From JBOFEH01 sp051650265 (GTDB lineage: Bacteria > Bacillota > Clostridia > Lachnospirales > Cellulosilyticaceae): a stretch of 14,929 nt of DNA. The DNA lies in the NCBI GenBank assembly GCA_051650265.1, contig JBOFIR010000186.1:1-14929 (forward strand). Reading direction: 5' to 3'. The notes beneath the pieces were generated by a model. The model saw nothing but the letters and a program-made list of their open reading frames with translations. It ran no database searches and was not told the DNA's origin. The position numbers were made by a program, and so were the translations under genes. Position 1 is the first letter of the stretch, and each line of letters begins with the position of its first letter. Below, piece by piece: positions 1-6,381 of the stretch.

Positions 1-308
1 TTTTTCTTATTGAAGCTACGATCACGGTATACTACTTCAATGGATGCATAGCGCATTGTTTTCTTTGTGCCCTCGTGAGATAGACATGCCTCCTCTGCCT
101 CATAGGTACTCTTGCTACACTTTACTATTTGTGCATTCACCAAAGGTACAAATTGTTCTCCCATCTTTACAATAATAACACGTACGCGTTCACCAATCTG
201 ATTGGCTGCTAATCCTACACAAATGTCGGCATTAGCCTTTGCGGTATCAATCATATCCTCAATAACATATAAGTCTTTCTCCTTATTGATGTCTTTCTCT
301 ATTTTATA
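1..308 (-). CDS. def: Peptide deformylase, partial (3' end off window; N-terminus apparently damaged)
   Basis: Peptide deformylase removes the formyl group from the N-terminal methionine of new proteins. The minus-strand frame read leftward from 308 carries motif 1 as GLAANQIG and motif 2 as EACLS (usually EGCLS), inside the context YEAEEACLS...GTKKTMRY that I recall from the short Clostridia-type deformylases. The third motif, HExxH, would lie beyond the window edge. The start is a problem. Family-like sequence (KEKDLYVIEDMIDTAKAN) begins upstream of the first in-frame ATG (254), and the frame is closed by a TAG at 309-311 with no ATG, GTG or TTG between. A short family-like N-terminal stretch, LIKSI, read from a TTG at 330, lies in a different frame. 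So the gene is either 5'-truncated, frameshifted (a pseudogene or a sequence error), or starts late at 254. The family assignment is fairly secure; its integrity is not. Confidence 0.7.
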
Positions 309-330
309 CTAAACCTATACTTTTAATCAA
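303..330 (-). promoter_or_regulatory. Possible sigma-A promoter for the deformylase fragment
   Basis: On the minus strand TTGATT (330-325) and TATAAA (308-303) are separated by 16 bases. They lie downstream of the ald terminator and just before the deformylase frame. An AAGGAG Shine-Dalgarno-like run follows at 284-279, but the ATG at its proper distance (268-266) is out of the deformylase frame and stops after five codons. The match is only approximate, and the same bases may be degraded coding sequence. Confidence 0.25.
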
Positions 331-359
331 TTCTACTAGGTATATAATGGCTCATAGGC

Positions 360-403
360 AAAAAGAGAGTGAAAGATACAATGTCATCTTTCACTCTCTT
401 TTT
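360..403 (-). terminator. Intrinsic terminator after ald (perfect 18-bp stem)
   Basis: Left arm 360-377 (AAAAAGAGAGTGAAAGAT) is perfectly complementary to right arm 386-403, with an 8-base loop. On the minus strand the hairpin starts 4 bases after the ald stop codon and its 3' arm ends in TTTTT. Because both flanks are A/T runs it could work in both directions. The stem includes the A/T runs, so the GC-bearing core is about 13 bp. Confidence 0.85.
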
Positions 404-407
404 GCTA

Positions 408-1511
408 CTATGGCTTTAATGGCTGATAGGCTATGCCAAAAGTATCTGCAACATTTTGATAGGTACAATTTCCCTTATAGATATTGACCCCTTTCAAAAG
501 TCCAGGATCATCTTTCATCGCTTGATCTATACCTTTGTCTGCAATGGCGAGTCCATAACTTAGTGTGGCATTGGTAAGTGCCATAGTAGACGTGTATGGC
601 ACTGCGCCAGGCATATTCCCTACACAGTAGTGAACAATACCTTCAACTTCAAATACAGGCTGATTATGATATGTGACCTTTGTTGTCTCAAAACATCCTC
701 CTTGATCTACTGCTACGTCAACCAGTACAGCACCTTTTTTCATACGCTTTAAGTCCTCTCCACTGATTAACCTCGGAGCAGCAGCGCCAGTGATCAGAAC
801 AGCACCTATCACTAAATCTGCTGTTTCAATCTCTGCCTCTATTACTGCTGGTGTTGCGTATAGTGTCTTGATACGGTTCTCATAGAGATTATCCAGGAAT
901 GTGAGCCGTGCCATATTGATGTCCATAATGGTTACATCCGCTCCCATACCTACTGCTATTTTGAGTGCATTAGTACCCACAATCCCAGCGCCTAATATCA
1001 CAACTTTTCCACTCTTGACACCGGGTACCCCGCCTAACAAAACCCCTCTTCCACCAAAAGGTTTTTCCAAATATTTGGCACCTTCTTGAACAGCTAAACG
1101 TCCTGCAATTTCACTCATTGGTTTGAGGCAAGGAAGCCCATTCGCATCTTCTATCGTTTCATAAGCGACACCTATACAGCCACTTGCTAGCATCGCCCTT
1201 GTTAATGCTTCACTTGCTGCTAAGTGCAGATAAGTATACACAATCTGATCTTTACGCAGTAGGCCATATTCTTGACTAAGTGGCTCCTTGACTTTAACAA
1301 TCATTTCGCAGTTTTTCCATATTTTTTCTGCTTGATCGACGATCACAGCACCTGCATTCACATAAAGATCATCTGTAAACCCTGATCCTTCTCCTGCGTG
1401 TGCCTGAATAAAAACTTCGTGCCCATGTTTGCGATAGGCTTTAACATGATCTGGTGTCATTCCTACACGATACTCTTCTTGTTTGATTTCTTTGACACAT
1501 CCTATTTTCAA
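408..1511 (-). CDS. ald: Alanine dehydrogenase
   Basis: This NAD-dependent enzyme interconverts L-alanine and pyruvate plus ammonium in the cytoplasm. The N-terminal half has the family opening MKIGCVKEIK, then R15, K75 (in VKVKEP) and H96 (in YLHLAA), the substrate-binding and catalytic residues at their standard numbers. A Rossmann dinucleotide site, GAGIVG, follows in the middle, and VAVDQGG carries the catalytic Asp around 270. Length is 367 residues, normal for the family. I chose the TTG at 1511-1509. It gives the canonical N-terminus and sits 8 bases after AAAGGTGG, whereas the ATG at 1517 is only 2 bases from it. An ATG further upstream at 1565 would add non-homologous residues. The gene follows the radical SAM pair after a 78-bp gap in which I see no convincing promoter, so it may be read through from upstream. 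It ends at a strong terminator. Function is confident; the start is moderately confident. Confidence 0.95.
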   Translation of the reverse strand: MKIGCVKEIKQEEYRVGMTPDHVKAYRKHGHEVFIQAHAGEGSGFTDDLYVNAGAVIVDQAEKIWKNCEMIVKVKEPLSQEYGLLRKDQIVYTYLHLAASEALTRAMLASGCIGVAYETIEDANGLPCLKPMSEIAGRLAVQEGAKYLEKPFGGRGVLLGGVPGVKSGKVVILGAGIVGTNALKIAVGMGADVTIMDINMARLTFLDNLYENRIKTLYATPAVIEAEIETADLVIGAVLITGAAAPRLISGEDLKRMKKGAVLVDVAVDQGGCFETTKVTYHNQPVFEVEGIVHYCVGNMPGAVPYTSTMALTNATLSYGLAIADKGIDQAMKDDPGLLKGVNIYKGNCTYQNVADTFGIAYQPLKP

Positions 1512-1589
1512 TGTCATTTCCACCTTTAATGAGGATAAGTATTTCACTACTATCATATGAACCACACGTAGTGGAAGTTCTTACTTACA

Positions 1590-2843
1590 CTATTTCAACC
1601 TAATCTCTTTTGGGAAGGCTTCCTTCCTTGCAATATGCCACATCTTATCGATATATGCAGTGGTATAGATTTGTTCCAAATCATGATACCAATAAGCACC
1701 TTGGTCTGTAAGTACGTACACGCCGTCTGACTTGGTCACAAACCCTAGCTTCGTTGCTAGCCATAATTCAAATCCATACAATTTATCTAGTGGCGCCCCT
1801 ACGATGGTCTCGAATTTCTGAGGATCAATACGCATCATATACGCCCCCCAGAAGAGATAGTAAACTGCCCGTTGTCTTCTAGTGAAGTTCAGTGTCAGCG
1901 CCGTCGGGAGCTCTCCTGACTCTATACGCTGAATATAGTGAGGTATTGAAAAGGTATTGATCTTGAAAGTATCCCGGAGTAGTGTAGTAGCTGATACGCC
2001 AAATCCCAAGAATGTATCCCTTGTGACAGATGAATACTTCTTTGTCCCTGCCTGAGCAAATGTCCATACAGACGTCCTCTCAATACCCATCTCCTCACAT
2101 GTCTTGTGAAGAAATCCAAGCATACGTTTTTTGTCTTTGTGGGACATGGGCTCATAGGCATTACTTGCAAAAGTAAAGTCAATAAAGGGATACGTAGATA
2201 CCTGAGTAGCCCCCAAACTAAAAGCTTTCTCAAGATCAGCCTTTAGTAGCGCTTCATCTTGACCTGGTATGGCAAAGATCAGGTCCATGTCAATTACTTC
2301 AAAGTTCGCTTCCCGTACCCATCTCATGGCTTGTTCTAGATCATAGGCTTCACGTCCAATCTTCTCTAGGCACTCCTTATCAAATGATTGTACGCCTATA
2401 CTAATCATGGTTACTCCTGCTGCGCGCAGCTTCTGAATTGTCTCTTGCGTCAAATCTCTAGGGTGAAGTTCTACCCCTATCCCTCCTGTGATATCAAAAT
2501 ACTTCTTGATCTGATGAATAATCTCTTCTAAGTCATCGACCATCAGCGCAGGTGTGCCTCCACCAAAATAAAGACTTGTCACCTGCTTTTTCTGTTGCAA
2601 AGCTCCACCTACTAGGCGTATCTCACCAAGTAGGGCCTCTTTGTACGCCCCTGCCAACTCCTGATCATAGGTGACCTTACAATAGGGACAAAAAGTACAG
2701 ATCGACTTACAAAAAGGAATATGAACGTACAGGCCCAAATCACCTAAATGTTCAAAATCTAACTTAGGATCATACCGTCCTTGAAATACAAAGGGCTTCA
2801 ACGATCGTGTCAAATAGGCCCCCATTAGTGTTGTTACAAACAT
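1590..2843 (-). CDS. Coproporphyrinogen III oxidase-like (HemN/HemW/HutW-type) radical SAM protein
   Basis: A 417-residue member of the HemN-like branch of radical SAM enzymes. The [4Fe-4S]-binding motif CX3CX2C is C45, C49 and C52 in HIPFCKSICTFC, and a fourth cysteine, C55, follows directly (CPYC). The SAM-binding GGGTP is at about 94-98, and ISIGVQSFD is the next typical strand. The C-terminal third resembles the winged-helix-like tail of coproporphyrinogen-oxidase-family proteins. The first 35 residues, before the core, contain a hydrophobic/basic stretch that may touch the membrane. The CTFC spacing residues resemble the HutW/ChuW heme-degrading group as much as true HemN, and no other heme gene is nearby, so I do not assign a substrate. 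The gene starts 9 bp after the preceding radical SAM gene, whose stop overlaps its ribosome binding site (TAGGAGGAGCTT-ATG), so the two are translationally linked. Confidence 0.85.
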   Translation of the reverse strand: MFVTTLMGAYLTRSLKPFVFQGRYDPKLDFEHLGDLGLYVHIPFCKSICTFCPYCKVTYDQELAGAYKEALLGEIRLVGGALQQKKQVTSLYFGGGTPALMVDDLEEIIHQIKKYFDITGGIGVELHPRDLTQETIQKLRAAGVTMISIGVQSFDKECLEKIGREAYDLEQAMRWVREANFEVIDMDLIFAIPGQDEALLKADLEKAFSLGATQVSTYPFIDFTFASNAYEPMSHKDKKRMLGFLHKTCEEMGIERTSVWTFAQAGTKKYSSVTRDTFLGFGVSATTLLRDTFKINTFSIPHYIQRIESGELPTALTLNFTRRQRAVYYLFWGAYMMRIDPQKFETIVGAPLDKLYGFELWLATKLGFVTKSDGVYVLTDQGAYWYHDLEQIYTTAYIDKMWHIARKEAFPKEIRLK

Positions 2844-2852
2844 AAGCTCCTC

Positions 2853-3764
2853 CTAAATATAGCGTGTATACGTGGTGAGCATGTCCCAGATCACTTTTAC
2901 ATTGCCGCCAAAAAGCAGGGCATACTCTGCTGCAAAGAAATACCCACACTGATCACACAGGCCGGGTTCCTCAATACAGCGTCCACAGATCGATTGCTTT
3001 CCTTTTTCCATGACCACACATTGATAGCATGGCGTCTTAAACTTGTTAGAAACGATGTAGGGAAACGCGCTCTTAAGATTAAAGATTGGATAACCCCTTT
3101 TCATTAAGTGTGTGATTTCCTCACAACACGCTACTTTTTCCTCCTGCGTGAGACTGAGTGCCTCTGTTCCAACATACGGCGTATGAAAATTAAAAGACAC
3201 GGCTCTCACTGTAGGCAGATCCTTGGCAACCTGAGCCACACTTTCAATAGCCTCCTTATTGATCTGGTTGATAGCCATATAAAGACAGACATTATTACAT
3301 GGTGCTGCTTTGATATGATCTATGATCTGGTCATAGGTCTCTCCACGAATCAGATTATGATGCACCTTATCCCCATCCATACTCACAAGTATCAGATCGG
3401 CCTCTGGCAAATCAAGTCCTAAAGTCCCATTGGTCACTACATTGACGATAAGAAATCCCATCTCCTTGGCTTCTCTTACCAAGTCTTTGATAGTTTGCCC
3501 CTCGCTCTGCCATAAGAAGGTCTCTCCACCACAAAAGAATAAAATACGGATCCCTTGTTCATAGAGTATTTGCATCTCCTTCCGAATCTGGGTATATGGG
3601 TAGATCTCTCCCAAAATATTATTGACCGCACAATGCTGACAAGATAGGTTGCAACAATCCGTAAGGATAATCGTTCCTAATATAGATTTCTTACGCTTTA
3701 AAAGTATACTGCTGACACCAAATGTACCAAGTTTCATAAGTGAACTTATCTTCATGCTCCCCAT
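2853..3764 (-). CDS. Radical SAM protein (MoaA/NirJ-like) with C-terminal CxxC pairs
   Basis: The sequence TDCCNLSCQHC holds the radical SAM CX3CX2C motif (C35, C39, C42 counted from the ATG at 3755). It is followed by FFCGGETFLW, a variant of the GGEP SAM-binding motif, and by VTNGT and LVSMDGD, strands typical of the MoaA/SPASM group. The C-terminus has three CxxC pairs at about 243/246, 257/260 and 267/270, able to hold an auxiliary Fe-S cluster or zinc, as in SPASM/Twitch domains. The substrate is unknown. Start: ATG at 3764 (after AAAGGAAGGG) or ATG at 3755. An ATG at 3815 is less likely because it lies upstream of a TATAAT and inside the preceding terminator. About 303 residues. It is the first gene of a probable operon with the HemN-like gene, and perhaps ald. 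The short hydrophobic N-terminus (about residues 5-30) may associate with the membrane. Confidence 0.83.
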   Translation of the reverse strand: MGSMKISSLMKLGTFGVSSILLKRKKSILGTIILTDCCNLSCQHCAVNNILGEIYPYTQIRKEMQILYEQGIRILFFCGGETFLWQSEGQTIKDLVREAKEMGFLIVNVVTNGTLGLDLPEADLILVSMDGDKVHHNLIRGETYDQIIDHIKAAPCNNVCLYMAINQINKEAIESVAQVAKDLPTVRAVSFNFHTPYVGTEALSLTQEEKVACCEEITHLMKRGYPIFNLKSAFPYIVSNKFKTPCYQCVVMEKGKQSICGRCIEEPGLCDQCGYFFAAEYALLFGGNVKVIWDMLTTYTRYI

Positions 3765-3794
3765 CCCTTCCTTTGACTTAAGTATACTAAACGA

Positions 3795-3800
3795 ATTATA
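3795..3800 (-). promoter_or_regulatory. Probable -10 box (TATAAT) of the radical SAM operon
   Basis: A perfect TATAAT on the minus strand lies between the terminator of the OadB-like operon and the first radical SAM start codon, about 30 bases upstream of the ATG at 3764. I find no good TTGACA-like element at the right distance; the T-rich sequence upstream belongs to the terminator tail. This is a tentative call. Confidence 0.35.
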
Positions 3801-3811
3801 CTTTCGTCTAG

Positions 3812-3845
3812 ACAAAGAAAAGCAGCTTCATTAAGGAAGCTGCTT
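3812..3845 (-). terminator. Intrinsic terminator of the OadB-like operon
   Basis: The minus strand reads AAGCAGCTTC, a 6-base loop, then GAAGCTGCTT, a perfect 10-bp stem, followed directly by TTCTTTGT. The hairpin begins 13 bases after the stop codon of the OadB-like gene. Confidence 0.88.
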
Positions 3846-3858
3846 AAACTGCCATGAA

Positions 3859-5064
3859 TCACCCCAATAGTGGTATAATTGTCACATAAATCCCTGTTAG
3901 AATTGCTGTTGTGATAACCCCACAAATATTAGCCCCCATTGCATACTGCATGATAAAAGCATATTTATTGGCCTTTTGCACTTCTTTCTGGGCAACCTTA
4001 GCCGTTGTTGGTACACATGAAACACCCGCTATACCAATGACTGGATTGAAGTTGCGATGATTGATCCAGTAGACCACATAGCCTCCTATCAAGCCTCCCA
4101 CTGCTGATAGAAGTAGTGCCAACATACCCAGTACTAACAAGATCAAAATCTTAGGATTGAGTATTGTACTTGCTTCACACAATACGCCTAGCATCAGTCC
4201 CAAAAAGAAGGTTGCACCATAGAGAAAAACACTTTCAATGAGATCAATATACTTTTTGATACCAGATTCACGCACTGCAATCCCAATAAAGAAACTCAAA
4301 AAGAGCGGCGCTGCTACAGGAAATAGCAGGCAAAGTGCCGTATTGGCAATTACTGCAAAAATCAATTTTTCTTTGGACGTAATATGTGTCACCTTTGTAT
4401 TTTCTACCTTATGCCCTCTGAGTTCCTTTGGTACAAGTAAGCGAATAAGATAAGGGTACAAGCCATACGTCAAACTCAGATACAAATACGCTACAATCGT
4501 AATAGGTACAAAGAGATCTTTTGCAAGCATCAATGACGTATAGAGCACCATAGGTCCATCTGCCCCACCAATCACAGAGACTGCTGCTGCCTCTCCTGGT
4601 GTGAGTCCACATGCCATTGCAATAGGAAAAGTCAGTACTGTTCCCAGCTCTGCAAACATCGCAATGAGCATACTGGTGAAGGGATAGGCGAGCAAATAGC
4701 TCAGATCTGTAATAACACCTATTCCCATAAAGACTAAGCAGGCAATAAGACCATTGCTAAATGTAAATGTATAGATAGGTTGCAAAAAATTCACTTGTAA
4801 AATATTCATTAAACTATCTGTTTGTGAAACCATCGGATCAATAAAGATATTGCCTATCTGGCCCGCTGCGAGAAAAAGCGACCCTGCATTGATTGCCGAC
4901 ATCCCAAAACCCATAGGAATCATGATCAGGGGTTCTAAGATATTCTTACTCCCAAGGTAAACAAGTACGATCCCAAGTACAATCAAAAAAATTCTCATCC
5001 ATGCCACTGCTGGCTCTTGTGCAAATAATGTTCCAATGCCTTGAAATAAATTTAATAAATCCAT
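3859..5064 (-). CDS. Sodium ion-translocating decarboxylase beta subunit family protein (OadB/GcdB/MmdB-like)
   Basis: A 401-residue polytopic membrane protein of the family whose beta subunits couple decarboxylation of a carboxybiotin to Na+ export (oxaloacetate, methylmalonyl-CoA or glutaconyl-CoA decarboxylases). Hydrophobic segments run from residue 22 to the C-terminus. IGGADGP places D169 where Klebsiella OadB has its essential D203, and Y195 matches Y229. The motif NPVIGIAGVSCVPTTAK gives N340, G344 and S349, matching N373, G377 and S382. The position of R389 is lysine, K356. Two small membrane-protein genes lie directly upstream in the same operon, but no alpha subunit (carboxyltransferase) and no biotin carrier is within the window. 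The protein may therefore pair with subunits encoded elsewhere, or act as a stand-alone Na+-coupled carrier. ATG at 5064 follows AAAGGATAGGG. A divergent LysR gene probably controls it. Family is certain; substrate unknown. Confidence 0.92.
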   Translation of the reverse strand: MDLLNLFQGIGTLFAQEPAVAWMRIFLIVLGIVLVYLGSKNILEPLIMIPMGFGMSAINAGSLFLAAGQIGNIFIDPMVSQTDSLMNILQVNFLQPIYTFTFSNGLIACLVFMGIGVITDLSYLLAYPFTSMLIAMFAELGTVLTFPIAMACGLTPGEAAAVSVIGGADGPMVLYTSLMLAKDLFVPITIVAYLYLSLTYGLYPYLIRLLVPKELRGHKVENTKVTHITSKEKLIFAVIANTALCLLFPVAAPLFLSFFIGIAVRESGIKKYIDLIESVFLYGATFFLGLMLGVLCEASTILNPKILILLVLGMLALLLSAVGGLIGGYVVYWINHRNFNPVIGIAGVSCVPTTAKVAQKEVQKANKYAFIMQYAMGANICGVITTAILTGIYVTIIPLLG

Positions 5065-5093
5065 GTCATCCCTATCCTTTAGTATGAATTCGC

Positions 5094-5234
5094 TTACTCA
5101 GCGTGATGCGCCTCTTCATCCTTGGTAAACTTTCTGATCACGATCAGAAGTGCCTTGATCATCACCGCAATTCCAAATGCAATAATAAACCCTATTCCAA
5201 ATACTTCTAGTGGTACAATGACTGCGACTGGCAT
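5094..5234 (-). CDS. OadG-like small membrane subunit (46 aa)
   Basis: A 46-residue protein with one strongly hydrophobic helix (about residues 4-33) followed by a basic and then acidic/His tail (RKFTKDEEAHHAE). The ATG at 5234 is preceded by TAGGAGG with a 10-base spacer, a very good ribosome binding site. The gene ends 29 bp before the OadB-like gene and must be co-transcribed with it. Size, topology and position match the OadG/gamma-type small subunits that assemble and anchor Na+-pump decarboxylases. It is shorter than classical OadG (about 80 residues) and lacks its long C-terminal domain. It best fits what is annotated elsewhere as OadG-related small transporter subunit. The subunit role is inferred from context. 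Confidence 0.75.
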   Translation of the reverse strand: MPVAVIVPLEVFGIGFIIAFGIAVMIKALLIVIRKFTKDEEAHHAE

Positions 5235-5256
5235 GGCAGATTCGCCTCCTACTTTT

Positions 5257-5337
5257 CTAATGTATTTCTTTACGAATGTTTTTGATGTACACCATCATCG
5301 CCACAAGTGCAACAACAACGCTTACAGTTATTGTCAT
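5257..5337 (-). CDS. Tiny single-pass membrane protein upstream of the OadB-like operon (26 aa)
   Basis: A 26-residue frame (MTITVSVVVALVAMMVYIK, then a basic tail NIRKEIH). The first 18 residues form a plausible transmembrane helix. The ATG at 5337 lies 7 bases after AAGAGGA; an ATG two codons earlier (5343) is too close to it. The stop is 22 bp before the next gene, whose AGGAGG lies between. It is the first cistron downstream of a good promoter, so it is transcribed with the OadB-like gene. It could be a second micro-subunit of the transporter or a translated leader peptide. Hydrophobicity, a positive cytoplasmic tail and a decent ribosome binding site argue for a real membrane peptide, but no homologue is recognised. 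Confidence 0.55.
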   Translation of the reverse strand: MTITVSVVVALVAMMVYIKNIRKEIH

Positions 5338-5379
5338 ATTCATTCCTCTTTTCTGAAAATAAAATCATTCTCTTATTTC

Positions 5380-5408
5380 ATTCTATTAATTGTTGTATTA
5401 TAATTCAA
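5380..5408 (-). promoter_or_regulatory. Sigma-A promoter of the OadB-like operon
   Basis: The minus strand has TTGAAT (5408-5403), a 17-base spacer and TAGAAT (5385-5380). The predicted start is near 5373, about 35 bases before the first small gene. The -35 box is only a fair match, as expected for an activator-dependent promoter. Confidence 0.6.
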
Positions 5409-5417
5409 ATATATAAT
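5390..5417 (+). promoter_or_regulatory. Possible promoter of the LysR gene
   Basis: The plus strand has TTGTTG (5390-5395), 16 bases, then a perfect TATAAT (5412-5417). The predicted start, around 5424, falls inside the palindrome at 5423-5438, which would allow autorepression. A second TATAAT overlaps at 5399-5404, and the region is AT-rich, so the exact -10 is uncertain. It overlaps the divergent promoter on the other strand. Confidence 0.4.
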
Positions 5418-5422
5418 ATTTA

Positions 5423-5438
5423 TGATAAGTATTTATCA
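5423..5438. promoter_or_regulatory. Palindromic operator, candidate LysR-type binding site
   Basis: TGATAAGTATTTATCA is a perfect inverted repeat of two 6-base arms around 4 bases. It is centred about 57 bases upstream of the predicted start of the minus-strand operon, near the usual recognition site of LysR-type activators, and lies over the predicted start of the LysR gene itself. Binding is inferred, not shown. Confidence 0.5.
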
Positions 5439-5463
5439 AAGCTATCGTCTTAAGGGGGCGCCT

Positions 5464-6381
5464 ATGTATTTACACCAGTTAGAACTATTCAATACGGTTG
5501 CATGCTCTGAAAGTCTGACAAAGGCCGCAGAGATTTTACATATCAGTCAACCTGCTCTTTCTATTCAAATCAAAAAACTTGAAGAAAACCTTGACCTAAA
5601 GCTCTTTGACAAAATCGGTAATAAGTTGGTAATTAATGAAAATGGCAAAGTGCTACTTTCTTATACACAGCAAATCTTCAACCTCTTATCTGAAGCTGAG
5701 CAAAAACTCTCTACCCACCGTGTTCAATTCTCAGGAGAGATCAATGTTGGCGGTAGCAATACACCTGGCACTTATATCTTGCCTAAGATTCTTGGTGCCT
5801 TCAAAAATGACTATCCCCACGTCTCACTCAATCTTCATATTGCTACAACCGATGAAATTGCACAGCTCATCACCAATGGGATCTTGGATTTTGCAATCAA
5901 CGGTGGCCAAATCACCTATCCCCCACATATTACAGCCATCAAACTTTATGATGATGATCTTGTGCTGACTTGTTCCCCTTCACTTTATCAAACACTACCT
6001 TCTGCCCATGTTGACACTGCCTCTCTTAATGGCATTTCTTTTATCGCCCATCAGCCCAACTCACAGCTCTCTAAAGTCGTATCGGAGTTTATTTCCGAAT
6101 TTCAGCTTGATTCACAGATCGCCATGACACTCGGTAATATCGATGCCATCAAACAAGCTGTTGCTGCGAACCTAGGCATTTCCTTGATCCCACGTACAGC
6201 AATTGCCCTAGAACTTCAATCAGGATTACTCAAAGAACTTTTTGTAGCACAAAAAAGCTGGAGCTATCCTTATCATGTGATTTTTCACAAGAATAAGTAC
6301 CTATCTCCAGCCACGCTCAAACTGCGTGAACGCATCTGCAAACAGATGTGCCCTGAATTTGATCTACGTAAGCTCTACTAG
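5464..6381 (+). CDS. LysR-family transcriptional regulator
   Basis: A 305-residue LysR-type regulator. The N-terminal winged helix-turn-helix is plain: LELFNTVACSESLTKAAEIL followed by HISQPALSIQIKKLEENL within residues 1-60. An inducer-binding domain of two periplasmic-binding-like lobes follows from about residue 90 (GEINVGGSNTPGTYILP onward). The ATG at 5464 is chosen because it follows AAGGGGG by 5 bases and gives the standard family N-terminus; an in-frame ATG at 5422 lies inside the promoter/palindrome region. It is divergent from the Na+-pump-like operon, the classical arrangement for a LysR regulator and its target, so I infer control of that operon by an unknown carboxylate-type effector. 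Its 3' end overlaps the convergent hypE by four bases. Confidence 0.93.
   Translation: MYLHQLELFNTVACSESLTKAAEILHISQPALSIQIKKLEENLDLKLFDKIGNKLVINENGKVLLSYTQQIFNLLSEAEQKLSTHRVQFSGEINVGGSNTPGTYILPKILGAFKNDYPHVSLNLHIATTDEIAQLITNGILDFAINGGQITYPPHITAIKLYDDDLVLTCSPSLYQTLPSAHVDTASLNGISFIAHQPNSQLSKVVSEFISEFQLDSQIAMTLGNIDAIKQAVAANLGISLIPRTAIALELQSGLLKELFVAQKSWSYPYHVIFHKNKYLSPATLKLRERICKQMCPEFDLRKLY

Noticed and set aside
1558..1579. Imperfect inverted repeat between the HemN-like gene and ald (CCAC...GTGG)
   Set aside because: The stem is short and bulged and has no T-run; too weak to call a terminator or operator.
1879..2233. Two minus-strand frames inside the HemN-like gene
   Set aside because: They are out-of-frame within a well-supported radical SAM gene and show no motif.
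1590..2843. Naming the HemN-like gene hemN, hemW or hutW
   Set aside because: The cluster motif has an extra Cys and the N-terminus differs, and no heme gene is adjacent; only the family is supported.
5122..5403. A 93-codon plus-strand frame in the region upstream of the OadB-like gene
   Set aside because: It is the complement of two minus-strand small genes that have ribosome binding sites, correct orientation in an operon and membrane-protein composition; the plus-strand frame has no ribosome binding site or recognisable motif.
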